The notes: generated by a model from the letters alone, not told the origin. A stretch of DNA of 64,000 nucleotides from Candidatus Anaerostipes avistercoris (GCA_019119895.1 DWWD01000014.1:1-64000), one strand, 5' to 3'; shown: positions 17,623 through 27,614, numbered from the stretch's first letter. A program made the numbers and translations.

Positions 17623-19129
17623 GTTCCGTCACCTCCCTGATAAATCCCGTGTCACGAAAGGTCATGGCTTCAAGGACATGGACCGGACGGATTTCTGTCT
17701 CTCCGTCCATCAGCGATATGGTCATGGATAACCGCAGAATCTTATGGATGCCCCGCCTGGTCATCTTTTTCAGATCCAGGGCTTTGTCCAGCAGTTCCTT
17801 AACCTCTGTGGATGGACTGCAGAGCCTCATCACATCAGGGGGCTTTATCTCACTGAAGAAAGAATAGCCGGTTCCGGAAAGTCTGTTCTGCTCCTTTCGG
17901 ATATTTTCCGCTACCCGTTCTCTGATTTCCCCAGATGTTTCTGTGGCTTTTCCCTTTTCCTTCTCTTCTTTGACCGTCAAAACCATATCAAAACGGTCCA
18001 GCAGCGGCCCTGACAGTTTCCTCAGGTACTGCTGCTTCTTTAATTTGCTGCACCTGCATCTGCCGTCCTCCAGGGCAAAGCCGCAGGGGCAGGGGTTCAT
18101 GGTGGCTATGATCTGGAAATCCGCAGGGAATACATAATTCCATCCTAGACGATTGATCTGGATCTGCTTGTCCTCCAGCGGCTGCCGCAAAGCTTCCAGG
18201 CATTCCTGCCGGTACTCCATCATTTCGTCCATAACAAGAATTCCATGATGAGCCAGTGTAATTTCTCCTGCTTTCGGTTCCTGCCCGCCTCCGATCAGCG
18301 CTCCTTTGGGGATGGAAGAATGGGGCATGCGCACGGGACTTCTCCAGTCGGCGATATTTCTGGACACACCAGCGGCGTCATAAATGCTCTGTACTTCCAG
18401 CCGTTCCCGGTCTGTCAGCGGACAGAGAATTGTGGAAACTCTTTTGACTGCCATGGTCTTTCCCGACCCCGGAGAGCCGATCAGCAGCAGATGATGTCTT
18501 CCTGTCACTGCAATTTCCGCCGCCCGTTTCAGATGCTGCTGTCCTTCGATATCCGCAAAGTCTTCTTCTGTAGTTTCCGGAATCCATAGTTTTGGCTTTC
18601 CGGACAATTTCCTGACGGTTCCGTCGAAGAACCGCAGTATATCAGATAAATGCCCCATAGGAATAATTTCCATCTCTTCCATTTCTTCCAGAGAATCCTG
18701 ATCCTCAGAAGAAATGAAGAAACGCCGGACTCCTCTCTTTTTTGCTTCCAGGGCGATCGGCAGACAATGTCCCACGCCATGAATCTGGCCATTCAGGCCC
18801 AATTCACCGAGAATACAGGTATCCTTAAGCTCTGCCGGCGGAATCTGTCCGAGACACGCCAAAAAAGCCACAGCAATGGGAAAATCAAATGCTGTGCCCG
18901 TCTTCCTTACATTGGCCGGGGATAAATTTACCGTGAGTTTCATAGACGGCAGCGGGTGCCCGATGAACCGCAGCGCAGACGCAACCCGCTCCTTTGCCTC
19001 TGCCGCTTCCTTTGACAGGCAGCCTACCATTGTAAAATAAGGCAGGCCGTTTCTGATTTCCACTTCCACGTGGATCAGCTGTCCGACAACGCCTCTAACG
19101 ATGCCGCTCAATACCTCCTGATACATCAT
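17612..19129 (-). CDS. comM: YifB/ComM family Mg-chelatase-like AAA ATPase
   Basis: A 505-residue ATPase. The N-terminal Lon-protease-like domain (residues 1-170) is followed by AAA+ motifs GSPGSGKT (Walker A) and GILVMDEMMEY (Walker B). A zinc-binding CPCGF...CRCS segment and a C-terminal Mg-chelatase domain follow. Homologues are branch-migration helicases that help integrate transforming DNA. Coupled to dprA by overlap. AAAGGAG precedes the ATG. Confidence 0.92.
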   Translation of the reverse strand: MMYQEVLSGIVRGVVGQLIHVEVEIRNGLPYFTMVGCLSKEAAEAKERVASALRFIGHPLPSMKLTVNLSPANVRKTGTAFDFPIAVAFLACLGQIPPAELKDTCILGELGLNGQIHGVGHCLPIALEAKKRGVRRFFISSEDQDSLEEMEEMEIIPMGHLSDILRFFDGTVRKLSGKPKLWIPETTEEDFADIEGQQHLKRAAEIAVTGRHHLLLIGSPGSGKTMAVKRVSTILCPLTDRERLEVQSIYDAAGVSRNIADWRSPVRMPHSSIPKGALIGGGQEPKAGEITLAHHGILVMDEMMEYRQECLEALRQPLEDKQIQINRLGWNYVFPADFQIIATMNPCPCGFALEDGRCRCSKLKKQQYLRKLSGPLLDRFDMVLTVKEEKEKGKATETSGEIRERVAENIRKEQNRLSGTGYSFFSEIKPPDVMRLCSPSTEVKELLDKALDLKKMTRRGIHKILRLSMTISLMDGETEIRPVHVLEAMTFRDTGFIREVTEHDR

Positions 19130-19162
19130 AACAAACTCCTTTTTGCTCAGGAAGACTCCAAA

Positions 19163-19183
19163 ATGATATGACTATCATATCAT
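19163..19183. repeat. Inverted repeat between nrdR and comM
   Basis: ATGATATG and CATATCAT form a perfect 8-bp inverted repeat with a 5-base spacer, 34 bases upstream of the comM start. No T-run follows, so an operator or weak terminator is possible. Confidence 0.35.
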
Positions 19184-19202
19184 ATTTGGAAAATTATTAC
19201 AA

Positions 19203-19652
19203 TTATTTTAATAATTTCTTCAGTTCATTCATAAATGTATTTACATCTTTAAATTCCCGGTAAATGGCCGCAAAGCGCACATAGGCGACTTCATCCAGAT
19301 CCCGGATTTTATCCATCACGATCTCGCCGATCTGTGAAGTTTCTACTTCCCGCAGTCCCAGGTTATATATCTTTGCCTCGATCTCATCCACCGCCTGATC
19401 GATCTGATCCATGGAAATCGGCAGTTTATGGCAGGACTGTACAATTCCATGACGAATCTTATTACGGTCATAAGTCTGTCTTGTCTTATCCTTCTTGATT
19501 ACTGTCAAAGGTTCTTCTTCTATTTTTTCGTAGGTGGTAAAACGCTTTCCACAGGCATCGCATTTTCTTCTTCTCCGAATCGCATTCAGGTCTTCTGACG
19601 GTCTGGAATCGATGACTCGTGAGCCCTCACACCCGCAATATGGACATTTCAT
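19203..19652 (-). CDS. nrdR: Transcriptional repressor NrdR
   Basis: A 149-residue regulator of ribonucleotide reductase genes. The N-terminal zinc ribbon has CPYC and CDAC pairs, and the ATP-cone follows with VIKKDKTRQTYDRNKI. The ATG at 19652 is chosen because GGAGG lies upstream and the conserved start MKCPYCG begins there. It precedes comM by about 70 bases. Confidence 0.97.
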   Translation of the reverse strand: MKCPYCGCEGSRVIDSRPSEDLNAIRRRRKCDACGKRFTTYEKIEEEPLTVIKKDKTRQTYDRNKIRHGIVQSCHKLPISMDQIDQAVDEIEAKIYNLGLREVETSQIGEIVMDKIRDLDEVAYVRFAAIYREFKDVNTFMNELKKLLK

Positions 19653-19701
19653 CTTTTTGTACCTCCAATTTCTCTGCTTGCAGTATAACATTTTTCCATA
19701 T

Positions 19702-19950
19702 CTACTTCAAACATTGTTTTTCATCCACGTCTACCAGCACGGCATCTCTTCCGATCCGCACGACACACTTATAAGGAATTTTGTAAACCTGATTTTTCCC
19801 AAAACAGTGAAATCCTTTCCCGGCTCTCGGAACGATCAGGACATTGATGCATCCTGTTCTTACGTCAAATTCCAAATCGATGACAAATCCCAGTTTTTCC
19901 CCTGTATTGCAGTTAACAACATCTTTTTGTCTCAGCTCCAGAAACTTCAT
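19702..19950 (-). CDS. YlmC/YmxH-family PRC-barrel protein
   Basis: An 82-residue PRC-barrel protein with the family pattern ELRQKDVVNCNTGEKLGFV near the N-terminus. YlmC/YmxH proteins are small sporulation-associated proteins in Firmicutes; the biochemical role is unknown. It lies directly upstream of nrdR and may share a transcript. Confidence 0.85.
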   Translation of the reverse strand: MKFLELRQKDVVNCNTGEKLGFVIDLEFDVRTGCINVLIVPRAGKGFHCFGKNQVYKIPYKCVVRIGRDAVLVDVDEKQCLK

Positions 19951-20006
19951 AGAAATTGTGCCCTTTTTCTATATTCTATTCTCTTTCTCCGGAAAAATGA
20001 GAAAAA

Positions 20007-20032
20007 AGAGAAATCCCCAGCAGAATTTCTCT
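20007..20032 (-). terminator. Intrinsic terminator of the rnf operon
   Basis: AGAGAAAT pairs with ATTTCTCT. On the minus strand TTTTTTCTC follows, about 35 bases after the rnfB stop. Confidence 0.8.
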
Positions 20033-20067
20033 TCTTTTCCCACAGCACAGATCTGTATCCGTACTTT

Positions 20068-20892
20068 TTACGCTCCTTTTTTCTTCGGCTGTTCTCTTTT
20101 GCCGGTAATGATTCCTTTCGGACATTTTGCCGCACAGAGTCCGCATCCGACACATTTATCATAATCAATATGAGCAATATTGTTTTCCACTGTGATCGCT
20201 CCCAGTCTGCAGGCCTTCTCACAGGCTCTGCATCCGATACATCCCGCAGAACATACAGACATCACTGCTTTTCCGAAATCTCTGGAGCTGCACTGTACAC
20301 GGCATTTCTTGTCGTACGGTACTAATTCAATCAGTCCCTTCGGACAGATATCGGCACATTTTCCGCAGGCAACGCATGCTTCCTGGTCTACGTAAGCGAC
20401 ACCATTGATAATGGAAATCGCGTCTTCCGGACATACATCGGCACAGCTTCCATATCCGATACATCCGTATTCACAGCCTTTCGGTCCGCCTCCCGGAACA
20501 TTGGCCGCGTCCACGCAGCTTTCGATTCCGGTATACTTGAATTTATCTCCGGCTTTCTCACAGGTTCCCGCGCATTTAACAAATGCCGTCATTTTTACAA
20601 ATTCTCCGGCTTCTACGCCCATGATGGCGCTGATCTTATCAGCCACGGGCGCTCCTCCCACCGGACATGCATTGACTGGCGCTTCTCCTGCCGCAATGGC
20701 TGCCGCAAGTCCGTCACAGCCTGCGTAACCGCATCCTCCACAGTTATTTCCCGGAAGTTCTGCTCTGACTGCAACTTCTTTTTCGTTTACAGGAACTTTA
20801 AATTTTTCGGAAGCAATTCCAAGCAATATCGCAATGATCAGTCCGGTTCCTCCAACGACAACCGCCGCGAGGATAATTGCTGTAATATTCAT
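20068..20892 (-). CDS. rnfB: Rnf complex subunit RnfB
   Basis: A 274-residue iron-sulfur subunit. An N-terminal membrane anchor (IILAAVVVGGTGLIIAILLG) is followed by CGGCGYAGCDG, and several ferredoxin-type motifs come after it (CVACGKCADICP, CIGCRACEKAC, CVGCGLCAAKCP). RnfB receives electrons from ferredoxin for delivery to RnfC/NAD coupled to ion export. Last gene of the operon. The C-terminus is basic. Confidence 0.96.
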   Translation of the reverse strand: MNITAIILAAVVVGGTGLIIAILLGIASEKFKVPVNEKEVAVRAELPGNNCGGCGYAGCDGLAAAIAAGEAPVNACPVGGAPVADKISAIMGVEAGEFVKMTAFVKCAGTCEKAGDKFKYTGIESCVDAANVPGGGPKGCEYGCIGYGSCADVCPEDAISIINGVAYVDQEACVACGKCADICPKGLIELVPYDKKCRVQCSSRDFGKAVMSVCSAGCIGCRACEKACRLGAITVENNIAHIDYDKCVGCGLCAAKCPKGIITGKREQPKKKGA

Positions 20893-20904
20893 TTCATCTA
20901 CCTC

Positions 20905-21483
20905 CTATATGATTCCTGAGAATCCGAAGAAAGCGATTGCCATCAGTCCTGCAGTTACAAGAGTAATCGGCATTCCTTTAAAGGATTCCGGTATATTGTT
21001 ATGCTCATTTCTTTCACGGATTCCGGCAAGAATCACGATCGCGATCGTAAATCCTACAGAAATACCGATTCCATTTACAACACTGGCTGCAAATCCGTAA
21101 CCGCTCTGTACATTTGTCAGAGCAACGCCCAGTACGGCACAGTTGGTTGTGATCAGAGGAAGATAAACTCCCAGAGCTTCATATAATGCAGGCATGGATT
21201 TTTTGAGTACCAGCTCTACAAACTGTACCAGCGCTGCGATTACAAGGATAAACACGATCGTATCCAGATATTCCAGACTGGTCGGAACCAGAATAAATGT
21301 ATAAATCAAATTCGTTACGGCTGATGCAATGGTGATAACGAAGATTACGGCAACTCCCATTCCTCCCGCGGTCTCAATCTTCTTGGAAACTCCGAGAAAA
21401 GGACATAATCCGAGGAACTGGCTTAATACGACGTTATTTACCAGGGCAGAGCCGACTGCGATCAATAATAATTCTTTCATCAT
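20905..21483 (-). CDS. rnfA: Rnf complex subunit RnfA
   Basis: A 192-residue membrane protein with about six helices. It opens with LIAVGSALVNNVVLSQFLGL and carries the conserved TNCAVLGVAL segment. RnfA and RnfE form an antiparallel pair in the membrane core holding an iron-sulfur cluster. Twelve bases separate it from rnfB. Confidence 0.97.
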   Translation of the reverse strand: MMKELLLIAVGSALVNNVVLSQFLGLCPFLGVSKKIETAGGMGVAVIFVITIASAVTNLIYTFILVPTSLEYLDTIVFILVIAALVQFVELVLKKSMPALYEALGVYLPLITTNCAVLGVALTNVQSGYGFAASVVNGIGISVGFTIAIVILAGIRERNEHNNIPESFKGMPITLVTAGLMAIAFFGFSGII

Positions 21484-21491
21484 CTTCCTCC

Positions 21492-22205
21492 TTAATCTTC
21501 TTTCTTATCATCTGCATCAAGATTGAAAAATCTTGTGCCGCATGCATGATTTCCACAGGTTGCGCAGTCTCCACATCCTGCAGACGGATGTACTGGCAGA
21601 CCTTTCTCGATCTTCTTTGTTCTGATTTTATTCTGGGCAGCGATCAGGCATGCCAGAACAAAGAACGCTCCCGGTGCCAGGATGAAGATTGTAATCGGCT
21701 CATAAGAAGCCGGCATAACCTGCATTCCAAACAACTGACCTGCTCCGAGGATTTCACGGAAAGCACCAATCAGCGTCAGCGCAATCGTAAACCCAAGTCC
21801 CATTCCAAGACCGTCGAAGAAAGAATTGACCGGCGTATTCTTTGCCGCAAATGCTTCCGCACGTCCGAGGATAATACAGTTTACTACGATCAGAGGAATA
21901 TAGAGTCCCAGTGCAGAATAAACAGATGGAACATATCCCTGCAGCAGGAACTGTACAATCGTTACCAGTGACGCAATAACTACGATATAGCCCGGAATTC
22001 TGGCTCTGTCCGGTATGATATTTCTTAACATGGAAATTACCATATTGGAAAACATCAGTACGACAGTCGTAGATAATCCCATACCGACACCATTAATGGC
22101 TGATGTGGTAACAGCCAGCGTCGGACACATACCCAGTGTCAGGACGAAGGTCGGATTTTCTTTAATAATACCATTGATCAAACGCTCCATTGGATTTGGA
22201 TTCAT
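21492..22205 (-). CDS. rnfE: Rnf complex subunit RnfE
   Basis: A 237-residue membrane subunit related to RnfA, starting NPNPMERLINGIIKENPTFV with NCIILGRAEAFA in the core. The C-terminal extension is cysteine-rich (SAGCGDCATCGNHACG), a clostridial-type tail that may bind metal. It lies 8 bases upstream of rnfA. Confidence 0.96.
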   Translation of the reverse strand: MNPNPMERLINGIIKENPTFVLTLGMCPTLAVTTSAINGVGMGLSTTVVLMFSNMVISMLRNIIPDRARIPGYIVVIASLVTIVQFLLQGYVPSVYSALGLYIPLIVVNCIILGRAEAFAAKNTPVNSFFDGLGMGLGFTIALTLIGAFREILGAGQLFGMQVMPASYEPITIFILAPGAFFVLACLIAAQNKIRTKKIEKGLPVHPSAGCGDCATCGNHACGTRFFNLDADDKKED

Positions 22206-22206
22206 T

Positions 22207-22818
22207 TTATTCCCCTCCCTTCAGGCTGTCAGCATAAGCAATACAGCTGTTGACGGCGCTTGTTACCGCGCGGCTTGTGATCGTTGCTCCGCTGATGGCA
22301 TCGATTTTGGCGTCGTCATCTGCGCCTGATCCATCTTTTACAACTTCAAATTGATCTGCTTTTTTATTTTGGAACTGACTCTTAAACTCGTCCTCGGTGG
22401 CCTTCATACCCAGCCCTGCCGTTTCGTCGATGCTGAGAGTCTCATATCCATTGACAGTTCCATCGTTTCTCACACCTACAGACAGAGAAATGTCTCCGCC
22501 GTATCCCTCCGGATTGGTGACAGAAAATACATATCCCAGCGTTTTTCCGCTGTTGTCAACAGCTTCCATAATTTCTGTGATCGTATTCTGCCCCAGGCCG
22601 CTGTCACTGAGTACTTTGTTCGCACCGGCTTCGTCAAAATCCATTTCTTTAAATTCAGCCGCATCCGCAAATACAGCTTTATAAGCATTCTGCTTTGTTT
22701 TTTCTTCCTGCGCAGCAATCGGCGCTTTGGTCACATTGTACACAAGACCCAGAAGGAATCCGGCAATTACAGTGATTACACATAATTTAATACAATCTGA
22801 AATAATACTCTTATTCAT
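22207..22818 (-). CDS. rnfG: Rnf complex subunit RnfG
   Basis: A 203-residue subunit. One N-terminal helix (CVITVIAGFLLGLVYNVT) anchors an extracytoplasmic FMN domain. The flavinylation motif SGATITS near the C-terminus carries the threonine that binds FMN covalently. Overlaps rnfD by 8 bases and precedes rnfE by 1. Confidence 0.95.
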   Translation of the reverse strand: MNKSIISDCIKLCVITVIAGFLLGLVYNVTKAPIAAQEEKTKQNAYKAVFADAAEFKEMDFDEAGANKVLSDSGLGQNTITEIMEAVDNSGKTLGYVFSVTNPEGYGGDISLSVGVRNDGTVNGYETLSIDETAGLGMKATEDEFKSQFQNKKADQFEVVKDGSGADDDAKIDAISGATITSRAVTSAVNSCIAYADSLKGGE

Positions 22819-23755
22819 TGCTTTTTCCTCCCTTCACGATTCCAAACGGAGTCGGCATCGTTACTTTTTCAATCAGCGGTACCAGAATATTAGCAATAAT
22901 GATGGAGTAAGATACTCCCTCTGCCATTGGCCCGAATAAACGGAATAATCCGGTCAAAATTCCAAGAACAATTCCATTAATTATTTTTCCTTTGTTCGTG
23001 ATCGGTGACGTTACATAGTCTGTTGCCATGAAAATAGCCCCCAGCAGCAATCCTCCTCCGAAGATATGGGCCGCGATAAACTGGATATCCAGTCCGTGTC
23101 CTCCGAACAATGTTACGAATACGGCAACCGTTGCCACATAGACGCATGGAATGATCGGAGAAATTACTTTTCTTGCTACCAGATAAATTCCTCCAATGAT
23201 CAGAAGAATAGAGGACGTCTCACCGATGGTTCCTGGAATGAATCCCTCAAACATCCTCAGTACATCCACAGATTCCCCTGCTTTTAAAGAAGCCAGCGGA
23301 GTCGCTGTTGTTACACCGTCATAGGTGAAGGCAGACATTCTTGCCGCGAAGGAAATCAAAAGGAAGCAGCGGGCAGCCAGTGCAGGGTTCATAAAGTTCT
23401 GTCCCAATCCTCCGAACAGCTGCTTTACAACGATGATCGCAAATAAACCTCCGATGATCGGCAGCCAGAACGGTACTTCCGGCGGCAGATTCAGAGCAAG
23501 AAGCAGTCCGGTCAGGACCGCACTCATGTCACTGATCGTGATTGGCTGTTTCATAAGTTTCTGGTAAATATATTCTGCTGCAACACAGGTTACAATGGTA
23601 ATTACGATTGTTCTTGCCGCAGGTGCACCAAAGATATAGATACCGAAAATTGTAGCGGGTAATAATGCGATTATGACATCCAGCATAATCTTCTGTGTTG
23701 AGCCGTTATCCCTGACATGAGGGTTGGCTGACACATGATATAATGGTTCGCTCAT
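22811..23755 (-). CDS. rnfD: Rnf complex subunit RnfD
   Basis: A 314-residue membrane subunit with about ten hydrophobic segments. The GVTTATPLA motif matches the covalent FMN site of RnfD/NqrB proteins. It sits between rnfC and rnfG. Confidence 0.96.
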   Translation of the reverse strand: MSEPLYHVSANPHVRDNGSTQKIMLDVIIALLPATIFGIYIFGAPAARTIVITIVTCVAAEYIYQKLMKQPITISDMSAVLTGLLLALNLPPEVPFWLPIIGGLFAIIVVKQLFGGLGQNFMNPALAARCFLLISFAARMSAFTYDGVTTATPLASLKAGESVDVLRMFEGFIPGTIGETSSILLIIGGIYLVARKVISPIIPCVYVATVAVFVTLFGGHGLDIQFIAAHIFGGGLLLGAIFMATDYVTSPITNKGKIINGIVLGILTGLFRLFGPMAEGVSYSIIIANILVPLIEKVTMPTPFGIVKGGKSNE

Positions 23756-23770
23756 ATGTATCTCTCTCCT

Positions 23771-25087
23771 TTATTTTTTTCTACGGTTTGCTAATACCTG
23801 TTTTCGTCCTGTCTTCATGGACTGAGCCAGATTGCGTTTTGCCGGACAGATGTAGGAACAAGATCCGCACTCGACGCATTCTGCCCCGTGCAGCTTCTCA
23901 AATTCGTCAAACTCACCATGGTCCGCAAGTACAGATAATTTCATCGGAACAAGTTTCTGCGGACAGACACTGACACATCTTCCGCAGCGGATACAGTTGC
24001 TCGGCGCATTGGCGGAAACTTCGTCTTTCGTCATGGCCAGAAGGCAGGAAAATGTTTTCACTGCCGGAACATCTGTGGTATACATTGCCATTCCCATCAT
24101 AGGACCTCCGGAAATGACTTTTTCCGGCTGATTTTTAAATCCGCCGGCGGCTTCGATCAGTTCGTTGACATTGGTTCCTGTACGCACTAGGAAATTCCCC
24201 GGTTTGGCCACAGCATCGCCTGTTACTGTCACAACACGGGTAAACAGAGGTTTCCCGTCTTTTACCGCATCTTTGATCGCCGCAATGGTCGCCACATTGT
24301 CCACAATACATCCGGCATCTGCCGGAAGCATGCTGGAATTAATGCTTCTTCCTGTAGTCGCATAGATCAGAGAGCGCTCCGCGCCCTGCGGATATTTTGT
24401 TTTCAGGGAAGCTACACTGATTCTTGCATCGCCCTTTACGGCTGCTTCCATTTTCGCAATGGCGTCCTTTTTGTTGTCCTCAATTCCGATAATTCCCTTT
24501 GCCTTCGGGAACAGATCCAATACAATATTGAGTCCTTCGATAATCTTTTCCGGCATTTCCATCATCATCCGGTAATCTCCAGTGATATATGGTTCGCATT
24601 CCGCACCGTTTACGATGATATATTCGATCGCGTCCGGATTTTTCGGTGCAAGTTTTACATGAGTCGGGAATCCTGCGCCTCCCAGTCCGACAATACCGGC
24701 TTCCCGGATTGCCTCTAATACTTCTTCTTTTGACATGGAATCATAGGATTTGGCGTGATATTCCACTTCTTTATATTCCCCGTCATTTTCAATTACGATC
24801 GCATTTACTTTTGCGCCCGCAGGAGTCACCCTTGGCTCGACTGCCTTTACAGTTCCGGACACAGAGCTGAAAATATTTGCAGATACAAATCCTCCGGCTT
24901 CTGCAACCTTCTGCCCTGCAAGGACATGATCCCCTTTGCTTACAATGGGTTTGGCAGGTGCTCCGATATGCTGTCCTACCGGTAAGACAACATCTCCTTT
25001 CGGCAGATATTCGGTGATCGGTGCGTTTTTCGCATAATTTTTCCCATCGTCCGGATGTACTCCGCCGCTAAATGTAAACAATGCCAT
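23771..25087 (-). CDS. rnfC: Rnf complex subunit RnfC
   Basis: A 438-residue NADH-interacting subunit. It holds an FMN/NAD domain with GLGGAGFPTHVKL and two [4Fe-4S] motifs (CIRCGRCVSVCP, CVECGSCSYICP). RnfC exchanges electrons with NAD at the cytoplasmic side. First gene of rnfCDGEAB; the promoter lies in the 85 bases between the start and the proA terminator, but no clear hexamers were seen. Confidence 0.97.
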   Translation of the reverse strand: MALFTFSGGVHPDDGKNYAKNAPITEYLPKGDVVLPVGQHIGAPAKPIVSKGDHVLAGQKVAEAGGFVSANIFSSVSGTVKAVEPRVTPAGAKVNAIVIENDGEYKEVEYHAKSYDSMSKEEVLEAIREAGIVGLGGAGFPTHVKLAPKNPDAIEYIIVNGAECEPYITGDYRMMMEMPEKIIEGLNIVLDLFPKAKGIIGIEDNKKDAIAKMEAAVKGDARISVASLKTKYPQGAERSLIYATTGRSINSSMLPADAGCIVDNVATIAAIKDAVKDGKPLFTRVVTVTGDAVAKPGNFLVRTGTNVNELIEAAGGFKNQPEKVISGGPMMGMAMYTTDVPAVKTFSCLLAMTKDEVSANAPSNCIRCGRCVSVCPQKLVPMKLSVLADHGEFDEFEKLHGAECVECGSCSYICPAKRNLAQSMKTGRKQVLANRRKK

Positions 25088-25172
25088 TTTAAGCCTTCCT
25101 TTCTTTTTTTATTTTCATTCTGAGAGGTTCCGCCGTTCCTGTTTTTGGAAATTTCTTCCATCAAAACGATAA

Positions 25173-25208
25173 AAGGAGTTTTCATCACTTCCTGAATGAA
25201 AACTCCTT
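25173..25208 (-). terminator. Intrinsic terminator of the proB-proA operon
   Basis: AAGGAGTTTTCAT and ATGAAAACTCCTT form a perfect 13-bp stem with a 10-base loop. TTTTATCGTTTTG follows on the minus strand. It separates proA from rnfC. Confidence 0.88.
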
Positions 25209-25290
25209 CGAAACCAGTTCCTACAATAACATAAAATCATAAAAAATTCAACATTTTTTTAATTTTATTTCACAATTCTTTACTTGTTCT

Positions 25291-26532
25291 TTACTTTCGG
25301 ATCTGTCCATTTCCATAGATAATAAATTTTGTTGTAGTCAGTGCATCCAGTCCCATCGGTCCTCTTGCGTGGATCTTCTGCGTGCTGATGCCAATCTCGG
25401 CTCCAAAGCCGAATTCAAAACCGTCTGTAAACCTGGTGGAGGCATTGACATAGACCGCCGCTGCGTCAATCTTCTCCAGGAATTCCTGGGCTGCCTGATA
25501 AGAATCGGTGACAATCGCCTCAGAATGTCCTGTGTTATAATGGTTGATATGGCGGACTGCTTCCTCAAAGCTGCTTACAGTCTTCACAGAGATGATTGCA
25601 TCCAGATATTCGGTTCCCCAGTCTTCTTCCGCAGCCGGCACCACTTTTGGATTCAAAGCGCAGACTGCCTCATCACCGCGTACTTCCACACCTTTTTCCA
25701 GAAGAGCTTCGATAATCGCAGGTCCGTGGCTTTCCACAATATCTTTATGCAGTACAAGAGATTCACATGTATTGCATGTTCCCAGTCTCTGTGTCTTGGC
25801 ATTGACGATAATCTTTACTGCCATATCCTTATCCGCGTATTTATCTACATATACATGGCAGTTTCCCGTACCGGTTTCAATGACAGGAACTGTACTGTTC
25901 TTTACAACACTCTGAATGAGTCCTGCTCCACCTCTTGGGATCAGCACATCCAGATATTCATTCATCTGCATCATCTTTGTTGCTGTCTCACGGCTGGTAT
26001 CCTGCAGAAGCTGAATACTGTATTTCGGCATTCCACAGTGTTCCAGAGCTTCCTGGATCACTTGCGTGATCGCAAGATTTGAATGGATCGCGTCACTTCC
26101 ACCTCTTAAGAGACATGCGTTTCCTGTCTTAAAGCAGAGAGCAAATGCGTCAGCTGTGACATTTGGTCTGGATTCATAAATGATTCCAACAACGCCCAGC
26201 GGTACCACTTTCTTCCCGATCAGAAGACCGTTTGGTGTCGGTTTCATATGTTCCACAGATCCGATCGGATCATCCAGATCCGCCACCTGAAGAATCCCCT
26301 CTGCCATTCCCTCGATTCTGTCGATCGTCAGAGTCAGACGGTCGATCAGTGATTCCTTCATACCATTGGCTCTTGCCTTTTCCAGGTCTTTCAAATTTTC
26401 AGTCAAAATGTAGTTCTGGCTGTCTACCAGACATTTGGCTACCATTTTCAACGCCTCATTCTTCTCTGTGATTCCGGCATTTGCCAGGATAACTGAGGCC
26501 TCTTTTGCCTGCTTTCCTAACTGTTCTAACAT
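25291..26532 (-). CDS. proA: Glutamate-5-semialdehyde dehydrogenase (gamma-glutamyl phosphate reductase)
   Basis: A 413-residue NADPH enzyme of proline synthesis. The catalytic cysteine lies in [12 protein letters not shown]. Family signatures [12 protein letters not shown] and [10 protein letters not shown] are present. It is the last gene of the operon with proB and a DUF896 gene. Confidence 0.97.
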   Translation of the reverse strand: MLEQLGKQAKEASVILANAGITEKNEALKMVAKCLVDSQNYILTENLKDLEKARANGMKESLIDRLTLTIDRIEGMAEGILQVADLDDPIGSVEHMKPTPNGLLIGKKVVPLGVVGIIYESRPNVTADAFALCFKTGNACLLRGGSDAIHSNLAITQVIQEALEHCGMPKYSIQLLQDTSRETATKMMQMNEYLDVLIPRGGAGLIQSVVKNSTVPVIETGTGNCHVYVDKYADKDMAVKIIVNAKTQRLGTCNTCESLVLHKDIVESHGPAIIEALLEKGVEVRGDEAVCALNPKVVPAAEEDWGTEYLDAIISVKTVSSFEEAVRHINHYNTGHSEAIVTDSYQAAQEFLEKIDAAAVYVNASTRFTDGFEFGFGAEIGISTQKIHARGPMGLDALTTTKFIIYGNGQIRK

Positions 26533-26543
26533 ATGTACCTCCT

Positions 26544-26753
26544 TTAGTTCTTACCTTTTGGCTTCAGAGGAGTGATAGATCCGTCTTCGTTCTGGATACT
26601 GATATTGTTCAGCTGACCTCTCAGATTTGCCCGGACAGCCTGAATGTATTCCGCCCGAAGTTTCTTCTGCTCCTTCTTCTGCTGGGGAGTAAGCCCCACA
26701 GATTTTTCCAAATGATAAAGTTCATTAATTCTCTGAATCTTTTTTGCGTCCAT
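26544..26753 (-). CDS. DUF896 (YnzC family) small protein
   Basis: A 69-residue DUF896/UPF0291 protein. It has the typical helical hairpin [20 protein letters not shown] followed by [17 protein letters not shown]. YnzC-type proteins are small cytosolic proteins of unclear role. Placement between proB and proA is unusual in my experience. Confidence 0.9.
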   Translation of the reverse strand: MDAKKIQRINELYHLEKSVGLTPQQKKEQKKLRAEYIQAVRANLRGQLNNISIQNEDGSITPLKPKGKN

Positions 26754-26756
26754 TTC

Positions 26757-27614
26757 TTAACCTTTCCTGAAATATGGTCGTTCGACCAGATATTTTTTCA
26801 AATTAAAATCTTTTCTCTTGTGGGCAAGGAATAAGGTTCCAATTTTCTCTCCTTCTATTACGCGGTTGACATTATTCAAATCGTCACTGTTGACGATGAC
26901 CATATCCGCTCCCGCATCTGTCACAATATTGGCTGCCGCAATCTTCGTTGCCATGCCGCCTGTTCCGACTTTCGTAACGGCGCCTTTTGCCATATTTTCT
27001 ATCCTCTCATCGATCACCGGAACTTCTGAGATCAGTCTTGCCGCCGGGTTCCTGTGAGGATCGTCTGTATACAGTCCGTCAATATCTGTCAGCAGGATCA
27101 GAAGATCCCCTCCAACGACGGAAGTTACTACGGCAGAAAGGGTATCGTTGTCTCCAAACTCAATTTCCTCGGTAGATACCGTATCGTTTTCATTTACGAT
27201 CGGAATCACTCCAAGTTCCAGCAGCTGATCAAAGGTATTCTTTGCGTTAAACCGCCGCTCATCGTTAAGCATTGTCTCTTTTGTGATCAGGATCTGCGCT
27301 GATCCCTGGTTATATTCCGCAAACAGCTTCTGGTAAATCATCATCAGCTGTCCCTGTCCCACTGCAGAGCAGGCCTGTTTCATCGGCAGGGAATCCGGCC
27401 TCCTGGAAAGTCCGAGAGCCTTAAATCCAACGCCGATGGCGCCGGAAGATACCAGTATGATATCTTTTCCGCTGTTATGAAGATCCGTCAGGACACGGAT
27501 CAGCTTTTCCAGACGGAAGAGGTTGATATTTCCTGTATTTTTATGGATCAGGGAAGAAGTTCCCACCTTTACAACAATTCTTTTTTTATCTTTTAGTTTA
27601 TCACGATCATTCAT
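26757..27614 (-). CDS. proB: Glutamate 5-kinase
   Basis: A 285-residue kinase for the first step of proline synthesis. Motifs include RIVVKVGTSSL, VSSGAIGVG and PIVNENDTVS. It is the short form without a C-terminal PUA domain. The ATG at 27614 is favoured by AAGGAG 6 bases upstream; an in-frame start at 27644 lacks one. Feedback inhibition by proline is expected for the family. Confidence 0.95.
   Translation of the reverse strand: MNDRDKLKDKKRIVVKVGTSSLIHKNTGNINLFRLEKLIRVLTDLHNSGKDIILVSSGAIGVGFKALGLSRRPDSLPMKQACSAVGQGQLMMIYQKLFAEYNQGSAQILITKETMLNDERRFNAKNTFDQLLELGVIPIVNENDTVSTEEIEFGDNDTLSAVVTSVVGGDLLILLTDIDGLYTDDPHRNPAARLISEVPVIDERIENMAKGAVTKVGTGGMATKIAAANIVTDAGADMVIVNSDDLNNVNRVIEGEKIGTLFLAHKRKDFNLKKYLVERPYFRKG

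Noticed and set aside
19534-20325. A 263-codon open frame on the plus strand
   Set aside because: It runs antisense across nrdR, ymxH and rnfB and crosses terminators. Shadow.
25369-26082. A 237-codon open frame on the plus strand
   Set aside because: Antisense to proA, with no recognisable domain or ribosome site.
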